Assembly (NCBI GenBank): GCA_958510875.1
Contig: OY294068.1
Coordinates: 155,346,388-155,410,387 of the forward strand
Direction of reading: 5' to 3'
DNA length: 64,000 nucleotides
Origin: Endomychus coccineus
Lineage: Eukaryota > Arthropoda > Insecta > Coleoptera > Endomychidae
Shown here: in pieces, positions 22,721 through 34,100 of the stretch
Layout of the letters: each line of letters starts with the position of its first letter
Numbering within the stretch: position 1 is the stretch's first letter
Made by a program: the position numbers and the translations under genes
Notes under the pieces: generated by a model
Database searches by the model: none
What the model saw: the letters and a program-made list of their open reading frames with translations, nothing else
Told to the model about the DNA's origin: nothing

Positions 22721-23159
22721 TTATATGAAAGAAAAACTATTATGTTTTTATACCACTTTTATTAATAATAACGTGAAAACGTATCTATAGTTTCAACACC
22801 GAAGTGCCATTATCAAACAAATAGAAAATTATGAAGTAAACAATAAAATTTAAAGTATAAAAGGGAACTAAAGTACAATAGGCTTAATGAGATTACTATT
22901 GAGAGTAAGAGGAAAAATACAGTGTGAATTAAGAAATAATTTGTGCATTAGGATAATTATTATTTAATATTCTAAGAATTATTCAAAGAGTGCTTTGAGA
23001 GACAAAGGAAAAGATCACTTTGGAATAGGTGTAAATGATCATTTAGGATATTGCTATAGGCGTTTTTGACACCTTTACCGGTGTTGAAACTATAGTTACG
23101 TTTTCACGTTATTATTAATAAAAGTGGTATAAAAACATAGTAGTTTTTCTTTCATATAA
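22721..23159. mobile_element. inverted-repeat unit with hammerhead-like arms inside the PLE
   Basis: The arms 22721-22801 and 23078-23159 are reverse complements with about two mismatches. ATAT on both sides may be a target duplication. Each arm carries a degenerate hammerhead-like segment: minus strand at 22788-22820 (TTGATAATGGCAC, TTCG loop, GTGTTGAAAC) and plus strand at 23060-23098 (CACC, loop, GGTG, TTGAAACTATAGTT). No coding capacity. It may be a PLE pseudo-LTR pair in inverted form or a small independent element. Confidence 0.65.
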
Positions 23160-23280
23160 CCAAAATGATAAATTACCATAAAGTAACGACTTCCACCATC
23201 GTTTTTTTGAAATTTTTCAATTTTATTGAAGTATTTGAAGGTAATGGCTCTAATTTGGTTAGTTGGCTATGTTCCAATTG

Positions 23281-23590
23281 TCATTTTTGACTAGAAATTA
23301 AATTATTGATCAAAGATTTGTGGTGAAGTTTCTCAACTTCGTTGTTTTGCTGGCTCAAAGGGACGTTTAATAATCTATGAACTAGACTATTAAACGGAGC
23401 TACTTTCCATCTGAATGGTGTAGCTGAATCCGCCGGGGTATACCTATTTGTTTGAGTGAGTTTTCTGTATATGTCGTAATCCAAGTGATTACCATCTTTT
23501 ATAATGTTAATTTCAAGGAAAGGAAGCTGATTATCTGTTTCTATTTAGACATTGAATCTCACTCAATCAAATTGGCTATTAAGCGTGTTC
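23281..23590 (-). pseudogene. PLE reverse transcriptase C-terminal part
   Basis: HGFLNTLNSQFD, then LPFLEINIIKDG, then YDIYRKLTQTNRYTPADS and FNSLVHRLLNVPLS follow the standard C-terminal order of Penelope RT (LPFLDxxI, YRKPTQTDRYxPxxS, AFNSMVHRLLxxPLS). Two stops lie upstream of 23485. Confidence 0.9.
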
Positions 23591-23800
23591 AAAAAGCCAT
23601 GTAAATCAAAATCTTTTCTTGTAATCGTACTTTAGTAGTATTGATATAAAATGTACAAACTGTAGATCTTCAAGAGTTATTGTTAATACTTTACTCTCAC
23701 ATTGTACCTATCAATCAATGTAATGAATTCCACAAGATGAAGTTCAAATTCTGATTCGGTTTCTAGTCATCAATCACCGTTGTATACGTTATGTTATTGT

Positions 23801-25924
23801 TGCCAAATATAATTCGAGGAACAGAGGCACCACACTGGCGAATATACGAAGCTTAAGATAATAATATATTTCTCACAACTTAATGTTATCAATATATCTA
23901 GAAAGTTATTCAAGTTATTGACACAAACAGCGCTTAGATATGAAAATCATGGTTATCGACAATTTTCCGTTGCCACCGCCTCCTCCGAGTTCCGAAACGA
24001 GTTTTTACGTTAATCATTTTTTTTTCTCGAAAAGGGCTTGGAGTGGTAATTTGATATTCGGCAAGTTCTTAGGTAATACTTGGGGGCAGATGACGTTCTT
24101 GGCGATCTGGTTTTTCGTTACCGAGTTATCACGTCAAATTTGCGATTTTTCAGAATTTTCCTCTGATTTTTTACACTGTATGTTTCTCATTTAATACCAA
24201 GGTAAATATTGGGATATAAATTATTCGTATAATCAAAGTCATTTCCATAATATCTCGTTTACAAACGTAAGCTCTTTTTTGCGCAGAATAAACATTTTGT
24301 AACTTAGCTCTTTATGAACCTGTACCTTTCATATGCTTTGAATTTGAGAGCATTCTATCCTACTAATTTGGAATGTTAAATTATTGGAGTAGCCCTTAAG
24401 GTATTCAATGAATATGCTATATAGCTTCAATTTGGTTCAAATATAGAGAATTCCAAATTCTCAGCCCAAATTATAAATATTATATTAACTTGCTGGAAAA
24501 TAATGAATGTAAAAGCTCCCCTCAAAAGGCAACTATCAAGTGACATTTTTCAGCAACCTATCGCCAAAGGTAACTCAAAGGATGATTCGAGATTCAACTT
24601 TTTAAGAAATTTACTAAATTTGCTAGATTCGTGAAAGTCTAGTTCGGCTTCAAATGAATTAACAACACCGACACATACTGCATGGTCATACACTTTTTAC
24701 GGAATTTTAGAAATAGTTTTGTATTCTTTCAAGGAGCTTAATTTAAATTACATTTACAGTTTGTGTTGAAAGGAGCAAATGGGAAGCAACTAAGGACTCG
24801 GTTCGCGTCTGACTTCCCCGTTCAAACAGGAAGTCCTTATATATCTTAAAGAATTAATAAAACTTTAGTTTCACTGTCGGTATTGCAGCATTGTGCCTTA
24901 ACGTACGGGTGTAAAATAGCCACTGGCTTGTAACGTCTCGATCGAGCGTTAAGGCGTTGCTCTATAGAAGGTATTGGTATAGCCGGCATCTTGAAAAAGT
25001 TTTGTTGCGATCTATCGGTCGCACAGGAAAAATATCTAGACAAAATGTTGGAGATAAAATTCTACAAATTTTGGTAACCGGCGCGATACCGTGAAGTTGA
25101 TATTTTGAACGGTAGAGGTCTCCAAAGCTACCAAAAATCAGTTTTCCGACATTCTAGCGCAGTGGGAGGCTTTTTTTGGATTATTTTGCATATGAAAGTT
25201 GTAGCGCTTGAAAAAATGCACTAGAGTCACTTTAATAATGATAATCACACTATAACTGTTCAAAAAATTTATTAACTTTGATGAAAATTTCTGTATGCGT
25301 TCAGTTTGATGGAGGAAAAAAATTCTGTAGATGCTTCTCTATTCCGGAAATGTTCGAAGAATGTGAAAACATCTATTTCTAGGTGTTTTTTTTTCGAACA
25401 ATTATTTTTTTATAGAAAACCTGATTACTTGACGAGAATCTACGTCTCAAAGACCGTATAAGAAAGCAATTTATGAATGATAATGCCTTTTATACAGGGT
25501 CAGCTAGATGAACTTTTCGTCATTTCAAGTTTTTAAATGTCCCCACATAATATTCTATTACTGAAATACCGAATACCGGAGCAATCAAACTTACGTACAT
25601 TTAAGGGGGAGTTACGAGTACCACATACCAAAAAATCGCATCGAACCGATTGAAAATGCACACGCGTTTATTAATCAAATCATAGACGTAAGGGCTTTCA
25701 TGGATATCTTTAAACACACAAAATTTTAGAAAAATACTGAACCTAGGCTCAATGATTTCACTAGACCTAATTTGGACGGTGGACAGACCACTGAACCTGA
25801 CATAATCCTTGTTAATTGCCACAGCTACGTCACAGCCGAGGTGCGTGATGTTTTACATTGAGATGTTTGTACCATGTAATATAAGTTATATTATTAACAC
25901 GCACAACAATGTATGAATATATGA
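23801..25924. other. no gene recognised
   Basis: AT-rich sequence. The frame at 23940-24194 begins with a proline run (PLPPPPPSS) but shows no domain. The segment 24780-25040 is more GC-rich and may be a transposon piece of unknown family. Confidence 0.4.
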
Positions 25925-26350
25925 GGGCAGTGCCAAAGCTTTCCCGCCAAACTGGAAGAAACTGCGTACACTCGCAATTAAATTTTATTTTCCAATGTAA
26001 TGCCCCCTGACATCAATTTACTACTACTTATTACATCGTATCGTCAATAATGAGAAAAATGTTCCTTCGGTCAGTCTTCAAAATGTGCCCAAACTGCAAC
26101 CTTAACGGTTCATCATTGAAATTAGCGTCCCTGAATGTCCTTTTTCAAATTGCGAAGCAGATAATAGTCATTAGAGGCCATTATCTGATCTATACGGAGA
26201 GTAATCGATTTGTTCAAAACCACAGTCCCGAATTTCAGCTTGCGTAATTCCAGCAAAAAGCACCGTCAGTTTTTCACGTAATTTTTTCCAGAATACTTCG
26301 TTGTAATTTGTACAGGAGAGATTCCTAATATGCTCCGTTAATCGTGGTAT
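25925..26350 (-). pseudogene. mariner-like transposase C-terminal remnant
   Basis: On the minus strand about 26150-26180 reads MASNDYYLLRNLKKDIQGR, matching the block around the last catalytic Asp of mariner-type transposases (form SPDLAPSDYxLFxxLKK). HILKTDRRNIF (frame-shifted) follows. The outer end near 25925 (gggcagtgccaaagctttcc) looks like a terminal repeat. The preceding frame LTEHIRNLSCTNYNEVFWKK (26270-26345) is coding-like but unidentified. Confidence 0.55.
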
Positions 26351-26358
26351 TTCGTTGT

Positions 26359-27230
26359 TTAAAGTCTATAAGAAGAATGGCCCCGCAATCCCTTAAGATC
26401 GTAGCCATCACCTTTTTTGTCTACCCTAAACTTTTTTGAGGTGCTTCTTTTTTTATATACTTTGATTACACGAGAGGGGAACCTATAATGTTCGAAGAAC
26501 ATCGTGTGAGCCAGAAGTGGAATGTAGGTAGAGGAGATAGGCATTCGTATTTTTCTTGAAGGTTTGGAGGTTATAGGCATAGAGAAAGACCTCACTAGGT
26601 AAAGAGTACCACAACTTCGCTGTTTGATAAAAAAAAATCTGGTAGGAAAAAGTTCGGCAGGTATCGACCTTGACAGTGAAGGGGTGACTAGTTTTAGCTC
26701 GTCTAGTTCGCTTATCTGGAATGTCTCGTGGTGGAACAACAGACCAGATTTCTGATGAACACCGACTATGGAAATATATATAGAAAAGGGGGAGATCTCC
26801 CACCTTTCTACGATGTTCTAGAGAGGTCAATGAACTCATAAGTGTGACATCCTCATTCAAACGAATATATCTCTTCTGGAAAGAATCCAAGAGCTTCAGC
26901 GTATGTTTGGGAGCCGAACTCCAAACATGTGAACAGATCTCCAGATCAAATCTGTGCTTTGTAGATTATGAGGAGCTGCTGACGGGACGAAACAACTGGT
27001 CCCTTCCCCCACATCGTTGATGTGAAGCAGAAACAAAGTTGGTGTCGAGACATATCCCTGTGGAACACCAGCGTTGATAGCCATTGTAGCGGAGGATACT
27101 CCGTCAACCACCACATGGAGTGATCTATCTGGGAAGAAACTCGATAGTAAGCGACAAAGTTGAGGCGGCAAACTATATGACGGAAGTTTCCCAAGAAGGC
27201 TTTGGTGCCAAATGCGTCGGAGATATTCAA
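26359..27230 (-). pseudogene. Jockey/CR1-like LINE remnant
   Basis: About 26896-27171 encodes LPPQLCRLLSSFFPDRSLHV, VVDGVSS and INAGVPQGYVSTPTLFLLHI, the GVPQG block of a LINE reverse transcriptase. The catalytic ADD segment is missing. Position 26483-26890 encodes the C-terminal part: LEHRRKVGDLPLFYIYFHSR, KTSHPFTVKVDTCRT and YNLQTFKKN. Related tails occur at 37110-37325 (minus) and 47750-47930 (plus). It differs from the RNase H-bearing LINEs here. Confidence 0.8.
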
Positions 27231-28229
27231 TGATACAGTTGGAGATTTCCCATGTTTTTCAGTAGATTTTTAATTTCTTCTTTTCACCTCTCTCTCCCTA
27301 TTGGATGAAGGATCCTAGTCGAGAACCATGGTTTCATCAAACTGATTGACGTAAATCAATTGTTGTTTTTCCAAGGGTAATAAGAACAAATCTGCTATCA
27401 AAATTCAGACCCGCAATATCTGGACCCATGTCCGGCTGGGGAATGTTTGGCTCTGCCCTTGTATCTTTAATATTAATGATGAAAATGAACGATTTAACCA
27501 TTATTAATAGTGTTATATCAAATAGTTCTAAAAGAATTGCTGTATAAATTAATAAACTTGCCACCTTTTACTCATTATACAAAATAAAACGGTATATAAA
27601 TCAATACGTATCCTAATGAAGTATTAGAAGTATCAACAGTTGAAAATTACCATTTAATTAAATAGTACAACGAAGGTTAAATTTTACCTATAATTAACAT
27701 TAACTCACCTTATTGCATTTCACACCTTGTGAAACTTAATTCGATCATCAGGAAGGAGTACACAAATACTGCGCAAGCACACCGGCAAAGCGATACGATG
27801 TAAACAGTGCGCGCTTGGGCAGTATGTGGTTGCACTCACTGCTACAAACCACCCAATAAAGTCACAGGCTCAACTCAGAAACAAAATAAAACTGTTCGTA
27901 ATACAACTGCAAAAATACTTGTAAAGCTCAAATGATATGAAATATAGGATTTAATATATTATTGCAGTTAAAAAAAATAAAAACTAGCATTTAGTAGAAA
28001 CTCACTACAACCCAATAGTAGGTATAATAATTGTTTATTTATAGTACAGTCATTTTAGACGAGAAAATGGTAACTATTGGAATATCCTTGTACAGTTGAT
28101 CTTAGTCTGAAACTTGTTGCAAAATGTTTTTGATGTCATGTCATTGGTCACCCAGTCTCACTATGGCAAATTGGCACAATTGTTTTATTAACAAATTGAC
28201 CGTTTATAAACAATTTAAATAAACAAATT
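27231..28229. other. no gene recognised
   Basis: AT-rich. A short inverted pair, actgcgcaagc / gcgcttgggcagt (about 27768-27825), resembles the MITE at 5043 and may be a relic of it. Confidence 0.4.
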
Positions 28230-28257
28230 TTCCAGATCCCAAAAAAAATTGTTATTT

Positions 28258-28800
28258 TGAGACAAATACCCACTCGGGGGTTTTTGGGGTCTCTAATTAC
28301 GATTCCGAAGTTAAAAATAACAGAATTATTCATTATCACCTGGAAATTGGCTAATTGGCACCAGAAGTTGATGATATTTAACATAATTTATACATTTTCT
28401 TGCAAAAAAATGGACTCAATTGGTTTTTTTGAGCTAGCAATCACTATACTGAATCCAAAGATGATAAGGTCATTCATAATCGCCCGGAAGTTGGCCAACT
28501 GGAACCGGAAGTTTATGGAATTCACCATAATTTAGACCATTTTCTTGCAAAAAATAAACGGAATTGTTTTTTTTAGCTATCAATCACTATACCAAATTCA
28601 AAGATAACGGAGATCATTCGTAACCGACCGGGAATTGGTCAATTAGTAATTTACCAAAATTTAAATCTTTTTCTTGCAGAAAATGGATTCAATCGGTTTT
28701 CTGAGCTAAAAATCCGTATACCAAATTCAAAGATAAAATATCAATCTATAACAGTCCGAAAATTGACCAATTGGAACCGGTAGTTGATAGAATAAAAAAT
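28258..28800. repeat. ~140-base tandem repeat, four diverged units
   Basis: Units start near 28282, 28424, 28568 and 28697. Each contains a T-run, then agct-aatcactata, ccaaa-ttcaaagata and ttgg-caatt-gg-accgg. The first unit holds a degenerate reverse-complement CAGCGACCC module (ggtttttggggtctctaatt), linking it to the long-TIR transposon family. Confidence 0.75.
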
Positions 28801-29439
28801 TTTTCATACTGGTTCCGTTGTGTCATTATTCATTATAGATTTTCTGGACGACCAACATCTGTAATCCGATTCAAAATTTTTGTATCCTTAAAATTTTATG
28901 GAGAGACAAAAAAAACTTTATCCCTACTTCTTCAATTCTAAGAAATAAATTTCCTTCAAGTTGTCTGTTGGGCAAAACCTATCAGTGCTGGGTAAGTTCA
29001 ATTAATATAAGAATATATACAGCTTTTGCTGTGAGACAAAGATACTATCTAATAATTGTATCTACATCATATAAGAAAATTTAATGGTAAATGGTTTTCA
29101 TTAAGGTTTACAGTAATTTTTTATTCACCAATTTCGTTAATAGTAATTTAAATGTACTTTTTTACATACTCTGAAAGCTCAACAAAATCAACTTCATCTT
29201 CTGAATAGATTATTCATATTTTCAATTCAAGCGTGCATTCCATGATAAATATTTTCTACTTTAACGGTAGTTGTTTCAATACCGACAGTTACTATGCTAT
29301 TATTTTATATAATAACAAAAAGAAAACCCCTAAAAACGCGTCTGAGATTCGATTTTATCAAGTTCTGATTATATTTGCTCAAGTGAATAAAGATTTGAAT
29401 TAATCCTATAATCCTGAAGTTATTTTTAAAAAAACGTTA

Positions 29440-29570
29440 AACGAACAGAAGATGATGAAGTCTGTTTAGATAACGATCAGGAAGATGATCGCAGCATTGA
29501 GATGATAGGTGAAAATGAAATTTTACTGCAAGACCATGAAGATGTAGAATTTTTTCTAAATGATTATTAA
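29440..29570 (+). pseudogene. acidic ORF tail, probably of the long-TIR transposon family
   Basis: The frame reads EDDEVCLDNDQEDDRSIEMI and ends DVEFFLNDY with TAA at 29568-29570. Like the scraps at 12090-12234 and 14690-14735 it is acidic and terminal, and it lies next to a CAGCGACCC-related tandem repeat. Terminal inverted repeats were not found, so the copy is incomplete or decayed. Confidence 0.45.
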
Positions 29571-29774
29571 TGTAACGACGAACTGTAAATGTAAAAATAA
29601 TAATAATAAGTAACTAACACTTTTTATTTATTTATTGCCCTCAAATGGTGTGTATGTTATAAAATTATCTGTATTACCTTTTATGTTATTTATATATTAC
29701 GTTCCATTATAGATTTTGTTTATTCTTTCTTCAAGGATGGGATTGAAAAATGGTTTTGGGTAGCCACTCATTTA

Positions 29775-30066
29775 CAGTATATTATGAACAATTTTTTAAT
29801 TTTTGGGTCGGTCCTCTGGGTGGGAAGTTTAACCGCGCGATCTGTAAGGCTGTCAATAACAATTTTTATTATAACTTGTTGGTGCAACGGAATTGAAGTG
29901 AAGATAACGTTGAGACCAAAATTCTTTAGTAAACCACGAAGTTTTTATTTTTTCATTTGCATCATGCCTAATGTTCATATCTAGAAAATTTATGTTTTCG
30001 CTCACTTCTATTTCACAAGTAAATTGAAGTTCACAGTAGAAATTGTTGAATTTATTAATCACGTAT
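29775..30066 (-). pseudogene. PLE reverse transcriptase fragment
   Basis: FNNFYCELQFTCEIE, then INFLDMNIRHDANEKIKTSW and FNSVAPTSYNK match the RT C-terminal region of a Penelope lineage different from the 22-23.8 kb copy. After a frameshift VIDSLTDRAVKL follows. Its upstream end abuts a pseudo-LTR in the opposite orientation. Confidence 0.85.
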
Positions 30067-30095
30067 TGAATTTTATAATTTTTATAATAATATTT

Positions 30096-30510
30096 CTAAT
30101 AAGGTCTGACCTTTTTCTATTACCTCATAAATCTTTGACATATGGTAGAAAAAGAATCCTCGAACGTTATATTTTTAGTTCAGGTATTTAGTCGTATTAC
30201 ATACTCGATATGCATATAGAGCTTAAAAGAATATTGCTTACCAGCGAATTCTTAATTTATATACTTAAAACATTAATGTTATAATTTCGATTGTTCGTGT
30301 TTCTGTTCGTTTCGGCGACGTGGACATTTGTAATTGGAATTAGTGCGATAAGGACGCCTTGTGGTGATACAATTAGTTTAAGAAATCACGTTTATGTAGT
30401 TATACGTCTTCTGATGATGGTCGTGAGACCGAAACGTACGTAAAGACGAAAATAATAAGCAGATGTGTTATTGTGACCTATTTCTCAAGAATTTTATATA
30501 TAATTAGTTT
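30096..30510 (+). repeat. PLE pseudo-LTR, second copy
   Basis: It is homologous along its length to about 13115-13530. It lies head-to-head with the minus-strand PLE fragment at 29775-30066, the inverted arrangement also seen at 11.2 kb. Confidence 0.85.
30405..30448 (+). ncRNA. hammerhead ribozyme candidate, second copy
   Basis: The core CTGATGA is at 30411-30417 and GAAA at 30431-30434. Stem I is CGUCUU (30405-30410) with AAGACG (30443-30448), six pairs. Stem II is GGUC-GUGA-GACC, four Watson-Crick pairs. Minimal stem III surrounds GUAC and ends in GUA, cleavage predicted after 30442. Relative to 13438 the stem II G-U pair is A-U here and stem I is one pair longer, so pairing is kept despite sequence change. 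The same extra U precedes stem II. Confidence 0.75.
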
Positions 30511-31013
30511 TATAATTCAAAATTTATTATTTTTGCAGTGACGTTACATAATTCACTTAATAACGCCGTCGAAGATTGTAGGTATTGTATATTTCCATCT
30601 GCATTGAGCCTGTGATCCTGGGTCATATAGGAAGAATAGATTATTTGTGGCGGTGGGCGTATGCGCATGTGTGCTGTCGAAATCATATGGCTTTGTAGAT
30701 GTAACTGGCGACAAATTGTGTATTCCACAATATATTCTGGTAGATGACTCACAGTGATAACTAAATATAGTGGCAAGTTTAATAATTTGAGAAGAATTAT
30801 ATAAGTCACTTATTATAAAATTCATGCATACTAAATGTGTTAGTATTAAAACAAAATAAAATAAAAATAAATTACCTCCACCGTTTGTAATGTGCAATAG
30901 CAAACTTATGTAGTAGTACAAGATAGAAGGCAGAATGTGCATCACAGTAAAATTATAGCTACTGACTGTATCTAATAGGCATAGCTATGGGGAGGGTAGA
31001 AGGAAACACTGAC
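30511..31013. other. goliath 3' flank or intron; no exon recognised
   Basis: About 30553-30760 is less AT-rich and open in two minus-strand frames, but neither resembles a goliath tail and no clear splice pair frames it. Confidence 0.35.
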
Positions 31014-31110
31014 CACAAACCCGTAGTGCTTTAAGATGTCCATCTTACACATTGGACACGTCCGATGTTCCAGCAACCATGGATCTATACATCCTTTGTG
31101 AAATTCATGA
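31014..31110 (-). CDS. gol: goliath exon: second half of RING-H2
   Basis: The acceptor is ttgttacag. The exon supplies one base of the split codon and then 32 codons: [18 protein letters not shown] and [14 protein letters not shown], with both RING histidines and the last three cysteines. I place the 3' end at a gtcagt donor because relatives continue after GFV. Read straight through instead, the frame adds about 12 codons and stops at TAG near 30977, so a short C-terminal isoform cannot be excluded. No convincing next exon was found at lower coordinates. Confidence 0.9.
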
Positions 31111-34100
31111 CTGTAACAAAATCAAATTATTAATTACAACAAATAATTTTCGGATCTCTCCTATTATTGGAATTGAACCGATTACCACAATAACATTCAT
31201 TTGTGACGAAGGGTGAAATGAGGGAGGAAGGGTGGTCGTGTCTGCGTGACGTCATGTCAATACATTTTTTGGTAATTGTCTAGATCACTTATTCTTCGCT
31301 ACACACGTGTTCTTCTAGACATTCCCAACAATCCATTTCACATTTATATTGTGCAAATTGGCCATCATGTTACAATTCAATTGTTGAAATTACATTTTTT
31401 ACAGTACGTACGACACTGATGCTACACCACACCTTGCCCTTAATAAATAAAAATCGTTGACAATTACCCTTGACCTTTAAGAGAAAAAAGTTACACCCAT
31501 TCCGAAATCAATAATAAAAATAATTTGAGTTACTAGGACGGTGTCTATATTGAATGGAGATAAAGGAAAAGCAGGAAATGCTTATTTCATGACGTCCTTC
31601 TTGTAGCCAGTCAATGAGAACTCAGCATATTGATTATTTCAAAATTAGTCCTCTATTAAGCTTATTTATGGATACAAGTTGTACCAAGGGAGAATGCGTA
31701 ATATAAAAGGACAACTGTAATCATTGTATATTTTCAGAAAAAAATGACAAGTGAAAATCAAATCAGTTGAATTGGAAGCAATATGGGCGAGAACGACTGT
31801 CTAAAAATGTTTACATGGACAGTGCCGTAAGACGGGGATTCGGACACAGTACGCAGGTAAACATAAAAATGCGTGTACGATATTCGTAACATGGTATTCT
31901 GTCCTCCGATTTTGGGAAATTGGTCACAAAGATAATTATTGATTTTAAAATTCTAGAACGAAAATGCTATGAAAACCTTGTTGATGTAACAATTTTGCCA
32001 CCATAGGCGTTCAAGTAATATTTTTACGTTTACAAAAAAAATAATATGATTGAGAAATTAAATTATGAAATCGGTTTTACTTTATTTATTCACCCAATAA
32101 GTGTAATAAAAAAATGTATAACATATAATCAAGAATATAATGTATTGATAATACATGCATTTTACATAATAGGAAGAAAAACATTGACAATTTATACATA
32201 ATAATACTACATATTTTTTGAAACAACTTTAACAAAATGGAGGGTAGTTTTTTGTCTTGTTCCAAATCTAACAATAATTTTTGCAAAAAATCTTGTCTCC
32301 AAATTGTGGCTGAGTTTTTAGATTCACACTATCACATTTTATGTACATTTCCTTTTATAATTTTAACAAAACATCCTTGAAATAAAAATATTCTGTGAAC
32401 TATAATAAAAAGAGTTATTTAAATGAGAGTGAAACGACTCGCAAGCGTTCGTGGTTTCATTTAGAGTTTAAGAAGCGTCAGCCCAAATGTGGGGTGGAAA
32501 AGTAGCTTCGTCGGATATAAAATAATCCACCAAATAATCAGCAAAAACCGTTAACTTATCGTCACTTGGTTTTATCGCAAGTAACTCAAAAACAAACAAA
32601 TCGCGTACCGAATTTGGATTTAAAAATACCATATCAGAACAATCACGAAGCCACCGTCTAGTTTCACAATTTTTGTTTTTATATTCACCACTTCACCCCA
32701 ACTTTAGTATTTTACGCGGCCAAGACTGAGTAAGATGGAAGCGGCAACCAATAATTGTAACGTTATCCCACACTTTACGAATTGCATTATGAATGGCCAT
32801 TTCAAAATCAACCACTACTTTCTCAGGAATAATACTCAAGTTGTTAAGAGAACTTTTTTCCAAACAGAGTCTATAAGTTTCTTCTGATTTGTTTTTCAGT
32901 GTCCATTTATGTAACCACATATGGTAAATAGTTGTGTGAAAAATGTTGTGCAGTATTGGAATCCATGTATATAAAACTCGTCAAATCTGTTTGTTAGTTA
33001 AAAATTACAATTCCATTTTGGAAATCACCAGAACCAAAATTTTCCTCTCTTAACCTTCTGCACGAATGTTCTTGCAGATAAAGGTGAACTTCGTTGGCAA
33101 AGTTGGCAATGTTTTGCGACGTCTATTGTATATATTTTCTTTGACACATTTCCGGGGAGTCAATGTTTCTGAAGAAAAATCTGAGGGAAAACCATCCGAA
33201 GCTAATTCTTTATGCAATATTTTATTTGGTCGCTTTACACTTTTCTTTTGCAAGCAAAACTAAGAACTTGTCAAACAATTTTTTCTTCAGGTTTGTGATG
33301 ATGTTGTTTCTTTAATGTTGTTACAACAAAACTACCCGATTCCCCAATGGTATACACATAAACCTTACATTTAGGCGGTTTGATGCACCTCGAGACAGTT
33401 TCATTATTTGAAGATTGATGTTTAGAAAACTTATAATTTTCGTACACTATTTGGGTGTTTCCGCATTCACTAATAATTTCTTTCACAAACGACATTTTAA
33501 ATTTTGAAAAGAATGTTAACTATTACTTGTTAGCACGTTTAGCCTTAATAAGCAACAAATATTCAATTAGTCGTAATGATCAACATCCGCTCATCTTTTC
33601 TGTTATTACCAAAGAAAGCTCTGTGTGACGAGTTTCAGGCACCATTGAAATTTACCTCGAGACCTTGACCGGTCCCCGTAATCAAATTGTGACGAATATC
33701 ATGCCGTCCATCGTAAGAACCGTATAAATTTAAGATTAGAAAATTTAATTATGACATAAGAATCAATTTGCATAATATAAGACAGTACCTGAAATGACTT
33801 AAGTTTCAAAACTTCTCCCAAAACGAGTCACTGCACAATGTGTGATCATGAATGACGATTACTCAGATTCCAAAGAGGCTTTATGATTGGAAAACATGGA
33901 TGTTCATCGTTTGTAAAGCTGACTTTAAAAACACAGACAAAGTTGAAACCACTGATTGAAGACGATGAAGAATGATATGAGTCATCGTGGTGAAATTTCA
34001 GGAAAACGAGATCAAATTGCTTAAAATTTACTCAATTTTCTGATCTCTTCTGTTTTCTCTATAGTCAGTTTTTTTTTATAGTATTTGATATTTTCTACAA

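Larger units (their letters stand above)
22233..23800 (-). mobile_element. Penelope-like element, truncated, with nested insertion
   Basis: Minus-strand order: reverse transcriptase C-terminus (23281-23590), linker (23165-23280), GIY-YIG endonuclease (22437-22673) and tail (22233-22430). This is the normal Penelope arrangement. A 439-base inverted-repeat unit (22721-23159) interrupts the linker. One TAA separates endonuclease and tail, which are otherwise in one frame. Upstream RT motifs are missing or decayed. Confidence 0.9.

Noticed and set aside
23940..24194. Proline-rich 84-codon gene
   Set aside because: A short proline run followed by low-complexity residues, with no domain, splice context or relative that I recognise.
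30553..30945. Next 3' coding exon of goliath
   Set aside because: Less AT-rich and open, but no similarity to goliath tails and no convincing acceptor/donor pair in the required phase.
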